Source of the DNA: Poteriospumella lacustris | Lineage: Eukaryota; Sar; Chrysophyceae; Chromulinales; Dinobryaceae | Assembly: GCA_008000375.1 (NCBI GenBank) | Contig: SMOI01000246.1 | Span: 1 to 47,763, forward strand | Reading direction: 5' to 3' | DNA: 47,763 bases | Part shown: piece after piece, positions 29,876-40,674 of the stretch | Layout of the letters: each line of letters opens with the position of its first letter | How positions within the stretch are numbered: position 1 is the first letter of the stretch | Made by a program: the position numbers and the translations under genes | Notes under the pieces: generated by a model | Database searches by the model: none | Seen by the model: the letters and a program-made list of their open reading frames with translations, nothing else | What the model was told of the DNA's origin: nothing

Positions 29876-32034
29876 TTAGACCACTTCTTCTTGTTGAGTC
29901 GTGGTGGGAATCAATAGATCGGGAAAGGCCGACAAGACGTCGTCTTTGTTCTTCGTCGACGTCATCATCGTCAAGAACTTGACACTCTCCGCGTTGTCCA
30001 GCACCTTTCCCGACCACGTCAGACGGCGGGAAGGAGACGACCCATCGTTCTTCTTCTCCTCATTGGCAAACGAAACGATTTTGTTCGATGCACGGACACT
30101 TCCCGATGGACCGGACGAAGCCGCTGGTGGGCTGACCACCGATTCCGCAGGCGCAACACTGTTCAGCTTCGCAATGGTGGGCTTGGATGGACTGGGGGCG
30201 GCGTCATCATCGTCTTTTCTGGCCACAGAACGCATCGAAGCAGCCGCTGCCTTGCTCTTCGTAGCAGCCGTCGTAGCGGAAGAACCCGTGTTACGGGAAC
30301 GTGAGTTCAAACTGGACGCTTCTCTCAACGCCAAACAGTTGAAGGCCAAGTAAATGCTCTCCATGATCGTGTAGTTGGAAGCTTTCTTGGTCTTGGCTAC
30401 ACATAAGGACGGCAGACATGACAAAGGAGTGTTAGACAGCATCTAATAGAACGACGGTGCGAACGTACCATTCAAAATGTACGCCTTCAGGAAACGCTTT
30501 TGCTCTTCGGGTGAGAAGAACTGATTCTTCTCTGCATAGACAATGTAGTAGATGAGACATGCGCCCATGTAGCCAATGAAATAGTAAATCGCCAGATCCT
30601 CCGCGTTGACCACAGCCACGACGAAGAACATGAACAAGAACAACATGAACCCGAAGACACCGCCAAAAACACCAAAGGGACTGGTAAACAAACGAGTCAT
30701 ATGGCCAAAGCGGTAGCGGAAGGACAAGAAGGCACCGAAAGCTCCGAAGTACACCACACAGGCCGACAAAATGCACAACGTGAAGAAAGGCGGGTACAAC
30801 GACACGGACCATCCAATCACCAACACGGTGTATTGAAGGAACGTGCTGAACAATAAGGCATTGACAGGGACTTTATTGGGACCAGACCAACGCTTTAACA
30901 CCGGGGGAAGCAACCCGGACAAGGCCATGGCCTGCATCAATTGAGTGGAGGTGTAGTGGAAGCCCAAGACCGATCCGAATGACGAAATGATCGTGAAGGC
31001 ATAAATGCCTTTAGGGCTCATACCCAAACCGTTCTGGTAACCAAACGTCAAGGGAGCGAATACAGTCAAGGCGATATCCTCCCAGGAAATCACATCCAGC
31101 AAATCTTGGAAATAGGCACCCGTCGTGAACACAATCAAGGTGCAGGTGATGAAAACCGTGAAGAAGACCGCCAACAGCACACGCGGCAAGACCTTCGTAC
31201 CATCAGTCATATTCTTACCCGTCACGGTGATCACTTCAAAGCCGATGTAGAACCAGTTGGGACGAAAAAGTTGTTGCAAAACCGTAGTGGCACTGCTCGC
31301 AATTTTGTTGTGGGTCGCGTGAGTCAAATCCGCCGACCACATTTTCGGTTGGGTCGTCCACACCGTAAACAGGTACAGATACAGGACCGTCAATGTAAAG
31401 GCACAGAGAACATACATAACTCTCCACAAATACTGGCCACCCGGCATGAGGACAAAGACTGCCGCCGCGTACGTCAAGAACATCCACAAGGGCTCGTAGT
31501 TACGGTCCATTTCGGTCACCGCAGTCATCGAAAGAGAAATAGTGTACACACAACCCAAGGTGATGAAATTATTCTCGATCAGCTCGCAACAGCCCACCAA
31601 AAAGCCGTACAGCGGACCAATGGTACAGCGCACGTAACCGTAGGTACCAGAAGCGAAGGCGACCGTCGAAGTCATCTCCGCCAAACAGAAGACGAGGCTG
31701 GTATAACCCAGTACGACGATGGAATACATAATCATGTATCCTCCAAAACCGGCAATGAAGCCTGACAACAGTAAAAGCACAGATTAAACGAATTCGTCCC
31801 CGATCAGTATTCCGTTGGGCACTCACCATGATTCCAATCAGAAAAGGGACCCGTTATCACCATTGCCACACCTGGAAAAAATCATACGGAAAAAGGGATT
31901 ATCATTCATCCATTCATTTGTCATCGATCGTGGGAAAAACCTCCGACCGTACCTAGCAGGTAAATCTGCCAAAACCCAACTTTGTACTTGGTGTCCATAT
32001 AATTGTTTTCTTCATCATCTTGAGCGCCTCCCAT
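29876..32034 (-). CDS. APC-superfamily permease, EAT family; paralogue B
   Basis: Four exons: 32034-31953, 31871-31827, 31761-30469 and 30396-29876, giving 646 residues. The start MGGAQDDEENNYMD is at 32034-32032. All four junctions splice in frame, giving LLGVAMVITGPFSDWNH, then GFIAGFGGYMIMYS, about twelve membrane segments, and a Ser/Ala-rich tail ending in the block shared with A and C. The membrane exon is exactly 1293 bp in all three paralogues. It is a predicted amine/amino-acid transporter at a membrane. B and C are near twins; A is more distant and lacks intron 1. Intron 3 (30397-30468) is identical to that of C, whereas intron 2 is quite different, so part of the gene has been homogenised. 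Confidence 0.9.
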
Positions 32035-32509
32035 TTTTTCGATTGTGTGCTTTACAGTCAGAGAAAAACTTTCTCTTTTCAATAGAACTAATATTCGTGT
32101 GAACGAATGCGGTTTATATTTACTTGTGCCGTTGTCTGTGAGGTCTATCGCCGAATCTTATTGCACCCACCGTGCAGTTGTGCAGCTGCAACACAGACAA
32201 CGTGTCCGTTTCAGGCACTGCAACTGACGTTGACAGATTCGTACCGACACTCGAGGACTTCTTATCAGCGGCCCAGTGGAAGTTGCTCAAGAAACGCTTC
32301 GACATGATGACGGTGACCGTGACGGTGTCGACTAAATAAACTCAGACTTGACTCCTACATACATAGATGACCTAGACTAGACAGCGATGAAGCAGCTTCC
32401 TCGCTGCCGGCTTCTTGGAATCTTTTCTTCTTGGAGAGAATGATCGAACAATGCATGAGAACTAGAGCATTTGCCATAGTTTGATCACTCAAAAGAAACA
32501 AAATCGAAC
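32035..32509. promoter_or_regulatory. Divergent promoter region between permease B and the GST gene
   Basis: It contains CAGATTCGTACCGACAC (about 32234-32250), also found upstream of permease C (about 37760-37776), and the 13-bp motif CATGATGACGGTG (32303-32315). No further gene is seen. Regulatory meaning is inferred from recurrence and position. Confidence 0.4.
32303..32315. promoter_or_regulatory. Shared 13-bp motif CATGATGACGGTG (copy 2 of 3)
   Basis: Identical to the copies at 19873 and 40675. Here it sits about 270 bp from the permease B ATG and about 195 bp from the GST ATG, between divergent genes. Confidence 0.4.
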
Positions 32510-33265
32510 ATGTCTGCCTTTACTGCTGAAAATCCGTTGAAGTTGTATTACTTTGACTTGCCCGGCAAGGGTGAACCCATTCGACTTGCATGCTCGTACG
32601 GCAACTTGCCCTTTTCTGATATCCGGGTCAATGGTGAACAATTCCAGGAAATGAAATCTCTTGGCGAGCTCCCTTATGGTCAGCTGCCTGTGATTGAAGT
32701 TGCTCCCGGAAAGTTCGTCGGTCAAAGTGCGGCCATTCTCCGTTTCGTGGGAAAGCACACCGGATTGTACCCCACCGATGATCATGTGACTGCGGCGGTT
32801 ATTGATTCTCTGTTGGACCAAGAAGTTGACATGTTCACTGGCCTGAGTGTGAGTCGCTATAGAGGTAAGAGTCCACACATTCAGTTGTTTGCTATGTACG
32901 CCGACAGCACTAAATACGTGTGAACGTCAACGATGTTATTAGGCCGCTTTGGATTCGAGACCATCAGTGAGGAGTGCTTGGCCAATGTTCGCAAGGCTTT
33001 GAATGATGAAGTCTTGCCCAAGCATTTGGAGTTCTTCGAGAACTTTTTGCGCAAATCTCATACCGGTTGGTTGGCTGGTACCGCCGAACCTTCAATCGCC
33101 GAGTTTATGCTCGTGCCTCGTTTGCAATGGTTGACCACTCCTGGTGTCCATGACGGTATTTCCACGGAAATCCTTGATGCCTTCCCATTGTTGAAGGGAT
33201 TGATCGATCGCTTCTTGAACTTGCCTCAAATCAAGGCGTACTACTCGGTGCATCATGGCAAGTAG
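32510..33265 (+). CDS. Glutathione S-transferase, sigma-like class
   Basis: Two exons, 32510-32864 and 32943-33265 (intron 78 bp), giving 225 residues, the usual length of a cytosolic GST. The thioredoxin-like N-terminal domain begins with KLYYFDLPGKGEPIRL, giving a catalytic tyrosine at 13 or 14. The GSH-binding turn GQLPVIEV and the QSAAILRFVGKHTGLYP segment (equivalent to the SNAI motif) follow. The helical C-terminal domain has GWLAGTAEPSIAEF and the N-capping/hydrophobic staple region. It conjugates glutathione to electrophiles or acts as a prostaglandin-synthase-like isomerase; the actual substrate is unknown. It lies between duplicated permeases B and C and reads opposite to both. S-formylglutathione hydrolase, another glutathione-dependent gene, is 8 kb away, probably by chance. 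Confidence 0.9.
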
Positions 33266-33869
33266 ACGACAGGAAGAACGAAGGAAAGAAAGGGCGCTGA
33301 AAGAAAGTGCACCCATTCAATCTAACCCTTCTCGCGTCAGTTGGTTTTCATTCCTTCGCACCGCGGCATTTCTTTGTTTGCATGTGTTTGTTTGCGGCCC
33401 CCCCCCCCCAATCGTCCCGTTGATGTAAACATGACCGTCTCACAGCTCACAAGAGACAGCTTCCATAACTGACCAACTCTAATGCACCTTCAATGTTGTC
33501 ATCGAGTCGATGGGGGCTTGTGTTAATTAAGAGAGATTTGGCATTTACGCAGGCCTACGCACACTCTCTCTTTCTCTTTCTCTCTCCGACTGATCAACAA
33601 CTGTGATTTCAGCCAAGCTCAGACGAGGGAGCCAAAGAAGCGAGAACTTCGAGTTGTGGCCACGTCATAGCCCCCATGGAAAGGTCAAACTGTAGGGCAA
33701 CAAATACTGTGTGAAAACAAAACAAAACCAACGGTCAATCACACTACAGGCGGTAGGGGGTTACTCAATGGTTGCAAAAGAAGCGAAACAACATCATCGC
33801 ACAAGATACGCGAACCTGAAGGAGCGATCGAAAGAGAAAAGAAAGAGAAGACTCACTACAGGCAAACTA

Positions 33870-34140
33870 ACATAGCAAACCATTCAAGGACACAACGCGA
33901 CGAACGACACGGACCGCATGGACGGTATCGAGCGAGGGCTAACGACACACGCCATCGATGTGCGTGTTTGTGCTTGTGCACGTACGTGTGCGTGTGCGTG
34001 TCATCAACTGCAGCAGTTGATCAAAACGATGACGACGACTATGATACACTCGTGAGTGGGACCAGACCAAGAAACGCACCAGTTACACCTGGTTGCGTTC
34101 TCAACGTGCCCACTTCACGAACGGATAGGGACAACAGATG
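33870..34140. repeat. Direct repeat copy 1, carrying a conserved small hairpin
   Basis: This stretch recurs at about 34430-34710 with small differences. The best-kept core contains ATCAACTG-CAG-CAGTTGAT (34003-34021), an 8-bp stem with a 3-nt loop, followed by AACGATGACGACGACTATGA and GTGCCCACTTCACGAAC. In the second copy the loop base changes while both arms stay perfect. Confidence 0.7.
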
Positions 34141-34429
34141 CCAAGAAAGGAACAAAAATAAAAACAGAAAAAAGCAACAACAACAACCTGTAGTAACATT
34201 CCGATCCACCACATATACGAGTCAACATTCAAACAAAGCCGAACTATGAGAGCGAACGGCGAAAAAGAAGTGTGCGCATGTGGAAAAAGAGATGAAAGTG
34301 GACAACGCATTCAAAACAAGGAAAGCGCATGGATCATCAGAGCGACACAGAGGCTGATATCGATGGGTGATACCCACGAGGGTGCACACGTACAGCTCCC
34401 CATGAAACCCGTTCTGCAAGCAACAACTA

Positions 34430-34710
34430 ACATAGCAAACCATTCAAAAAAAAAAAAAACGAAAAAGACACAACACGACGAACGACACGGACCGCATGAA
34501 CGATACCGAGCGAGGGCTAACGACATACGCCATCGATCAATGTGTGTTCGTACGTGTGCACGTGCGTGTGCGTGTCATCAACTGCATCAGTTGATCAAAA
34601 CGATGACGACGACTATGATACACTCGTGAGTGGGGCCAGACCAAGAAACGCACACGTGCACTGTGCGTTCTCAACGTGCCCACTTCACGAACAAATAGGG
34701 ACAACAGATA
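34430..34710. repeat. Direct repeat copy 2, carrying the same hairpin
   Basis: Counterpart of 33870-34140. The hairpin here is ATCAACTG-CAT-CAGTTGAT. A poly-A insertion (near 34447) and several substitutions separate the copies. There is no coding potential that I can support. Confidence 0.7.
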
Positions 34711-35404
34711 CGGTGGTAAAGAGAGGTGGAGATACACGGAGCACACGACGCGTGAACAAAAACGGATTCGCACGGATGCTCATGGGAGAAAGAAGAAGAA
34801 CAAGAAGAAGAAAAAAGGGAGACACGAAGAAAAAGGTGAAGAAGACACCTTCCGATGAAGCGCTATGGAAAGGAAACGGAGCAGGAGCTGTTGTGTCCGC
34901 CATGGGCTTGGGAGGACACCTGTGAAAACAGTGCGATACCGTCGACTGACCGACCGACCCATCGGCGACACAGGAGATGACAAACCACAACCATCAAAAA
35001 CAAATCAGTCAACCGCATAAGATAAAGCATTCAAAATAAGCCGAACTATGAGAGCGAACGGCGGGAAAGAAGTCATGTGTATGTGTGTGAGAGAAAGAGA
35101 GAAAAGTGAGTAACGCGAACGATAACAGGCAAGAACAAAGATGCAGCAGATAGCCGGAGCCAGACATCAAAACGCCGATGGGAAAGATCATCAGCGCTCG
35201 AGCCGTGTTCCATGACGAGGTAGTACGGGTGTGTCATGACGAATCAACAAATTCAAAAACAAATTCAAGCGAAAGAAGCGATACGAGAAAACAGAGAAGG
35301 AGAAAGATGAAAAGTAGGGGAGGGGAGAGAGACGAAAATCGAGGAATGGTCCTCGTTGTACAGACGTGTCAGGCTATGCGTCTTTTTTCCTTTTCGAAAT
35401 GGGT

Positions 35405-37607
35405 TTAGACCACTTCTTCTTCCACTTCACGTTGAGCAGTCGAAGGAATCAACAGATCGGGAAAGGCCGACAAGACGTCGTCTTTGTTCTTCGTCGACGT
35501 CATCATCGTCAAGAACTTGACACTCTCCGCGTTGTCCAGCACCTTTCCGGACCACGTCAGACGGCGGGAAGGAGACGACCCATCGTTCTTCTTCTCCTCA
35601 TTGGCAAACGAAACGACTTTGTTCGACGCACGAACACTTCCCGTTGGACCGTCACGAGAGCTGTCGGACACAACCACCGCCGAAGAAGAAGCCGCTGGTG
35701 GGCTGACCACCGACTCCACAGGGACGACACTGTTCAGCTTCGCGACGTTATGCGTAGAAGGACTGGGGGCGGCGTCATCATCGTCTTTTCTGGCCACAGA
35801 ACGCATCGAAGCAGCCGCGGCCTTGTTCTTCGAAGCAGCAGCGGTGGCAGAAGAACCCGTGTTACGGGAACGGGAGTTCAAACTGGACGCTTCTCTCAAC
35901 GCCAAACAGTTGAAGGCCAAGTAAATTCTCTCCAGGATCGTGTGGTTGGAAGCTTTCTTGGTCTTGGCTACACATAAGGACGGCAGACATGACAAAGGAG
36001 TGTTAGACAGCATCTAATAGAACGACGGTGCGAACGTACCATTCAAAATGTACGCCTTCAGGAAACGCTTTTGCTCTTCGGGTGAGAAGAACTGATTCTT
36101 CTCTGCATAGACAATGTAGTAGATGAGACATGCGCCCATGTAGCCAATGAAATAGTAAATCGCCAGATCCTCCGCGTTGACCACAGCCACGACGAAGAAC
36201 ATGAACAAGAACAACATGAACCCGAAGACACCGCCAAAAACACCAAAGGGACTGGTAAACAAACGAGTCATATGGCCAAAGCGGTAGCGGAAGGACAAGA
36301 AGGCACCGAAAGCTCCGAAGTACACCACGCAGGACGACAAAATGCACAACGTGAAGAAAGGCGGGTACAACGACACAGACCATCCAAAGACCAACACGGC
36401 GTATTGAAGGAACGTGCTGAATAATAAGGCATTGACAGGGACCTTATTGGGACCAGACCAACGCTTTAACACCGGGGGAAGCAACCCGGACAAGGCCATG
36501 GCCTGCATCAATTGGGTGGAGGTGTAGTGGAAGCCTAAGACCGATCCGAAGGTGGCAATGATCGTGAAGGCATAACTGGCTTTCGTACTCATACCCAAAC
36601 CGTTCTGGTATCCAAAAATCAAGGGGGTAAACACAGTTAGGGCGATATCCTCCCAGGAAATCACATCCAGCAAATCTTGGAAATAGGCACCCGTCGTGAA
36701 CACAATCAACGTACAGGTGATGGCCACCGTGAAGAAGACCGCCATCAACGCACGCGGCAAGACCTTCGTACCATCAGGCATATTCTTACCCGTCACGGTG
36801 ATCACTTCAAAGCTAATGAAGAACCAATTAGGGCGGTAAAGCTGTTGCAAAACCGAAGTGGCACCACCCACGATTCTATTGTGGGGCGCGTGAGTCAAAT
36901 CCGCCGACCACATTTTCGGTTGAGTCGTCCACACCGTAAACAGGTACAGATACAGGACCGTCAATGTAAAGGCACAGAGAACATACATAACTCTCCACAA
37001 ATACTGGCCACCCGGCATGAGGACAAAGACTGCCGCCGCGTACGTCAAGAACATCCACAAGGGCTCGTAGTTACGGTCCATTTCGGTCACCGCAGTCATC
37101 GAAAGAGAAATAGTGTACACACAACATAAGGTAAGGACGTTGTTCTCGATAAGCTCGCAACAGCCCACCAAAAAGCCGTACAGCGGACCAATGGTACAAC
37201 GGACGTAACCGTAGGTACCAGAAGCGAAGGCGACAGTCGAAGTCATCTCCGCCAAACAGAAGACGAGGCTGGTATAACCCAGTACGACGATGGCATACAC
37301 AATCATGAAGCCCCCAAAACCGGCGACAAAGCCTGACAAAGAGAAGAAAAACCGATTAAATACTCTGTGTTCGTTCCAGATCATTGTATGTGTTTGACTC
37401 GACTCACCATGATTCCAATCAGAAAAGGGACCCGTCAACACCATTGCCACACCTGGATAAATCATACAGCGAAAAGAATTTTCATCCCTTTGTCATCGAT
37501 CGCGGGAAAAATCCTCCGACCATACCTAGCATGTACACCTGCCAAAAGCCAACTTCGTAGTTGGTGTCCATAAAATTGTTGTCCTCCTCATCTTGATTGC
37601 CTCCCAT
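35405..37607 (-). CDS. APC-superfamily permease, EAT family; paralogue C
   Basis: Four exons: 37607-37526, 37452-37408, 37332-36040 and 35967-35405, giving 660 residues. The start MGGNQDEEDNNFMD aligns with paralogues A and B. Exon sizes 82, 45 and 1293 bp equal those of B. GPFSDWNHGFVAGFGGFMIVY starts the membrane domain; AEMTSTVAFASGTYGYVR and about twelve hydrophobic segments follow. The cytosolic tail is 14 residues longer than in B and ends in the conserved C-terminal block plus EEEVV. It is a predicted amine/amino-acid transporter; substrate not predictable. The duplication with B is recent: the end of the membrane exon and intron 3 are identical, other parts differ at a few percent and intron 2 is unalignable. 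Confidence 0.9.
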
Positions 37608-38378
37608 TTTTCGACGACGTCACAGATACAATTGTGTTTCTAAAAAAAGAATTATACTTCGGGACAACGTTGCCCAAAACTACCCCCATAATAACGAAAA
37701 CTACCGTTGGTTGTTTATTGTTGGCTCGTTCGCTCGTGTGTGCGCCGCCGATGATGTCAGCAGATTCGTACCGACACACCAACATTCGCATCTCGATCTC
37801 GGCGGCATCTCAGCATCTCACCATCTCAGCATCTCTCGTCTCTCGTCTCTCGTCTCTCGCTCACGTTCTGTATGTATTTATTACCACTACCAGCACTGGC
37901 GACTACTAGTAACGGGTAACGGGTAACGGGTAACGGGTAACGGGTAACGGGTAACGGGTAACGGGTAACGGGTAACGGGTAACGGGAAACGGGTAACGGG
38001 TAACGGGTAACGGGTAACGGGTAACGGGTAACGGGAAACGGGCAACGGGTAACGGGTAACGGGTAACTGGTAACGGGTAACGGATACCGGGTAACAAGTA
38101 CCACCGGGTAATGGGTAATGGGTACCTGTAAAATCCATTCAATCTATCTTCGTATGAGAGAGGATCGCTCTGATCATCGGGCCTTAGAGATAGTTGGTGT
38201 TTGATACCCTCAACATCGAAAAGTTGACCGAGTTAACAGAGACTTACGATTCACACACCCTTCCCAAATCATTTATACACCTGAACGATCGACAAAAATG
38301 TGAACCCAAGTACCTACCAAAGAACCAGAATGCCGAAACAGGAACAACAGAAACAGCAACTGCATCAACAACTACTCT
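37608..38378. other. Intergenic region between permease C and PRMT5, with minisatellite
   Basis: The permease C upstream region (with the 17-bp word CAGATTCGTACCGACAC near 37760) is followed by CATCTCAGCATCTCTCGTCTC-like repeats (37808-37860), the (GGGTAAC)n array and about 250 bp of unique DNA before the PRMT5 stop. Small plus-strand frames at 38194-38500 run into PRMT5 antisense and are not supported. Confidence 0.5.
37909..38126. repeat. (GGGTAAC)n 7-bp minisatellite, about 31 units
   Basis: Tandem heptamers, nearly perfect in the left two thirds and decaying on the right (GGGAAAC, GGATACC, GGGTAAT). The unit is G-rich and telomere-like in look, but it is not a standard telomere repeat and it lies between genes. 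Because the unit is 7 bp, each minus-strand frame encodes the same 7-residue cycle (RYPLPVT), which explains three overlapping open frames. Confidence 0.95.
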
Positions 38379-40532
38379 CTACAAACCAACGCACGAAGAA
38401 CGCCCTTGAATATTATGAATGGCGGTACGTACAGGAGAAACGACACACCATTCATACCAAACGCGATGCTCATCAACACATCGCCAAATGTCCAAGGTGA
38501 TGGTTTGACCCGCTGCCACATCGATCGGTTGATGTAGCGGGAAATAAATAGGAAACCACGAAAACATTCCTTCGCTATGCGTTTGTGGAACAATGGACAA
38601 CGTTTCATCGGCAAAGAGATCACAATCGAAATAGCCTGCAAAGCCGGTCAAACAGCCAGAACGTTCAATGGTAAATGCTACATTGGCATGGCGACGGTTA
38701 TCTGGACCACCAGCAAGACCATCATTGTTCTCCAGGGGCACCGGGTGGTCAAATTGCCACAAAGGGGTCGACGTCGATGTCAACGGTAAAAATCGTCGTA
38801 AATAGACGACATATGGCGTTTCCAATCCGACCATATTCGTTCCATTACGACCACTAAACTGATGTTGGAAATTGCCCGAGGTACCACCAAAACTTGCCGC
38901 TCCACCCGCACGCGACATGTCACGTGCGGCCATCCAATGCAAGGGTGCCGCAATAGGCCGTAAATAGGAAGTATATTTTGTGGGCACCGATACACCGTGA
39001 ATGGGGTTGAGTAACAAGGCTTGGGCCGCATCCAGGCATTCGGGAGACAGCTCATTGTCTCCGAAGGATCCCAAGAGTTCGCTCACGAGGATATCACCCT
39101 TGATAGGGAGGTTGCGTAAATGCCGCATATCACCAGCAATGATCTCAACTTGACCCTGCCAGCGCTCTTGTTTGGCCCGATCTCGCAAGGTAATCACTGC
39201 GTTGGGGTTCTTTTCAACCGCATAGATATAGACGGGAACATTCACATCACTCGCGGCCAAGAGTGTTGCAGACACGAGTGGGCCCCGGCCCGCTCCCACA
39301 ACCATGACGATCACTTTGCGATCCTTATCTACTCGAGGACGCTTATGAGGAGCAGTGTGTTCATGACCCGTACTGGGTGGATTTCCAGAAATAATTTGCA
39401 GGCCTGGTGGAGGCAATGCTTCTGTGGCGGCGTCAGCTTGCTCGGGTGTAGTAGCAACTCCCAAAACTGCATGCGAGATATGCAACAGTGCCTTCCCGAT
39501 CGCTTTCTGATAATTGCGATATTTAACTGGATCTTGCTCAAAGACTTCATACGTTTGAGATTCCAAATGGTCCATGAGAGGCTGAAGGGGCATTTGCAAA
39601 GCATCCCAATATGAATACGAGTAGCGCGACACATCATCCAGCGACGCATCCACTTGACCTTGCATATAGCGCACATACTCAACATAATAATGCAATCGAC
39701 GAACTTTTTCCATCTTTTCTGTATCTTGGTCACCATCATCTTCGTCCTCGGAGTCATTCATCAACGTCAAAGGGGGAGGTCGAAGGCAATGTGCTTCTCC
39801 CTGCAGGATCAGACCAACACTGTAACTCAGAAATGTTTTCACGACACTTTGCCATAGTTTCGGTAATGTGGGATATCCTGCATCGTTTGCCACAAAAGCA
39901 GATGTCTCGATGGAAATATAACGCACTGGTTCAGCGATCCACCGCTGAACTTGACTAGGATTGATATGGTTGATCGAGGAAGGTGGAAGGACCAAGTGAA
40001 CGGCTACTTGCGGATGATACTCAACAAATTGCTGTATTTGATGCCAAAGATACCAAGCATCTTCGTGCTCTTCATCATCATTCAGGAAAATTGGCAAGGA
40101 CACCAGGAGAGATTGTCCAAAGGACGTGCGATGAAGGTGATGGAGAAGACAACGGGATAAGTTCGCCACAGACAAACTTTTGACGAAAGAAAATGGAATT
40201 ATCACTGTCTTCAGACCAAGATGTGAAGCCCAGTTAAGCTGATCCATTAGAGACTTTTCATAATCTTGCGTGGTTGCGTTTGTGTCGTTCTTAGCATCGA
40301 AGTGATCAAAAACTCGACCAATGAAAGTTTGCACCCAATCATTGTTGGGAAGCATTCGATCAGAGAATGCCGTGGGATTTTGCGTGACATCACCATTGGG
40401 AAAATGAAAGAGTGGAAAAACTTGACTCTGTACTTTCCATGCAACTTTGTAGTTGACATACTCCAGTGGTGTCAACAAGAACGGGTAGTCCACGCCGACA
40501 CTAATTTTCAATACGCTTGGAGGCTTTGACAT
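38379..40532 (-). CDS. PRMT5: Protein arginine N-methyltransferase 5
   Basis: A 717-residue intronless gene. I start at the ATG at 40532 (MSKPPSVLKISVGVDY); an in-frame ATG 29 codons upstream would add a hydrophobic stretch not expected for this enzyme. The N-terminal TIM-barrel part is present, then PLQPLMDHLESQTYEVFE and YRNYQKAIGKAL, the SAM-binding motif VIMVVGAGRGPL (about residue 410), the double-glutamate loop SELLGSFGDNELSPE (about 482), and a C-terminus ending VWYEWCVV and GRSSCVGL, like animal PRMT5. It makes symmetric dimethylarginine on histones and spliceosomal Sm proteins. It is about 80 residues longer than the human enzyme, mostly from an acidic insertion (DSEDEDDGDQD) and an insertion after TTPEQADAA. 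tRNA-His lies upstream on the same strand. Confidence 0.95.
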   Translation of the reverse strand: MSKPPSVLKISVGVDYPFLLTPLEYVNYKVAWKVQSQVFPLFHFPNGDVTQNPTAFSDRMLPNNDWVQTFIGRVFDHFDAKNDTNATTQDYEKSLMDQLNWASHLGLKTVIIPFSFVKSLSVANLSRCLLHHLHRTSFGQSLLVSLPIFLNDDEEHEDAWYLWHQIQQFVEYHPQVAVHLVLPPSSINHINPSQVQRWIAEPVRYISIETSAFVANDAGYPTLPKLWQSVVKTFLSYSVGLILQGEAHCLRPPPLTLMNDSEDEDDGDQDTEKMEKVRRLHYYVEYVRYMQGQVDASLDDVSRYSYSYWDALQMPLQPLMDHLESQTYEVFEQDPVKYRNYQKAIGKALLHISHAVLGVATTPEQADAATEALPPPGLQIISGNPPSTGHEHTAPHKRPRVDKDRKVIVMVVGAGRGPLVSATLLAASDVNVPVYIYAVEKNPNAVITLRDRAKQERWQGQVEIIAGDMRHLRNLPIKGDILVSELLGSFGDNELSPECLDAAQALLLNPIHGVSVPTKYTSYLRPIAAPLHWMAARDMSRAGGAASFGGTSGNFQHQFSGRNGTNMVGLETPYVVYLRRFLPLTSTSTPLWQFDHPVPLENNDGLAGGPDNRRHANVAFTIERSGCLTGFAGYFDCDLFADETLSIVPQTHSEGMFSWFPIYFPLHQPIDVAAGQTITLDIWRCVDEHRVWYEWCVVSPVRTAIHNIQGRSSCVGL

Positions 40533-40674
40533 TCGAATAATGCTGAAGAATGAATGAGCAAGGAATAAGCAAAATAGAAAGTCCCAAATAGAAAGAAGGT
40601 GAAGAAATGAAGAAGTCATTCATTCATTGATGAATGCTCGCTCTTCCAACCGACCGTGGTCATTCCAACAACAT

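Larger units (their letters stand above)
33266..35404. other. Convergent 3' region of GST and permease C with duplicated segments
   Basis: About 2.1 kb without a convincing gene. It includes a 10-C run near 33401, the two copies of a ~270-bp repeat (33870-34140 and 34430-34710), a second repeated word AGCCGAACTATGAGAGCGAA (near 34230 and 35040), a 13-A run near 34447 and purine-rich tracts. Some words, e.g. AGATAGCCGGA, are shared with the 3' flank of permease B, as expected from the B/C duplication. Confidence 0.5.

Noticed and set aside
37826-38142. Three overlapping minus-strand frames encoding RYPLPVT repeats
   Set aside because: Arithmetic result of a 7-bp tandem repeat read in three frames; no gene evidence.
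38194-38500. Gln-rich plus-strand frames near the PRMT5 3' end
   Set aside because: They run into PRMT5 antisense, are low in complexity and lack any supporting motif.
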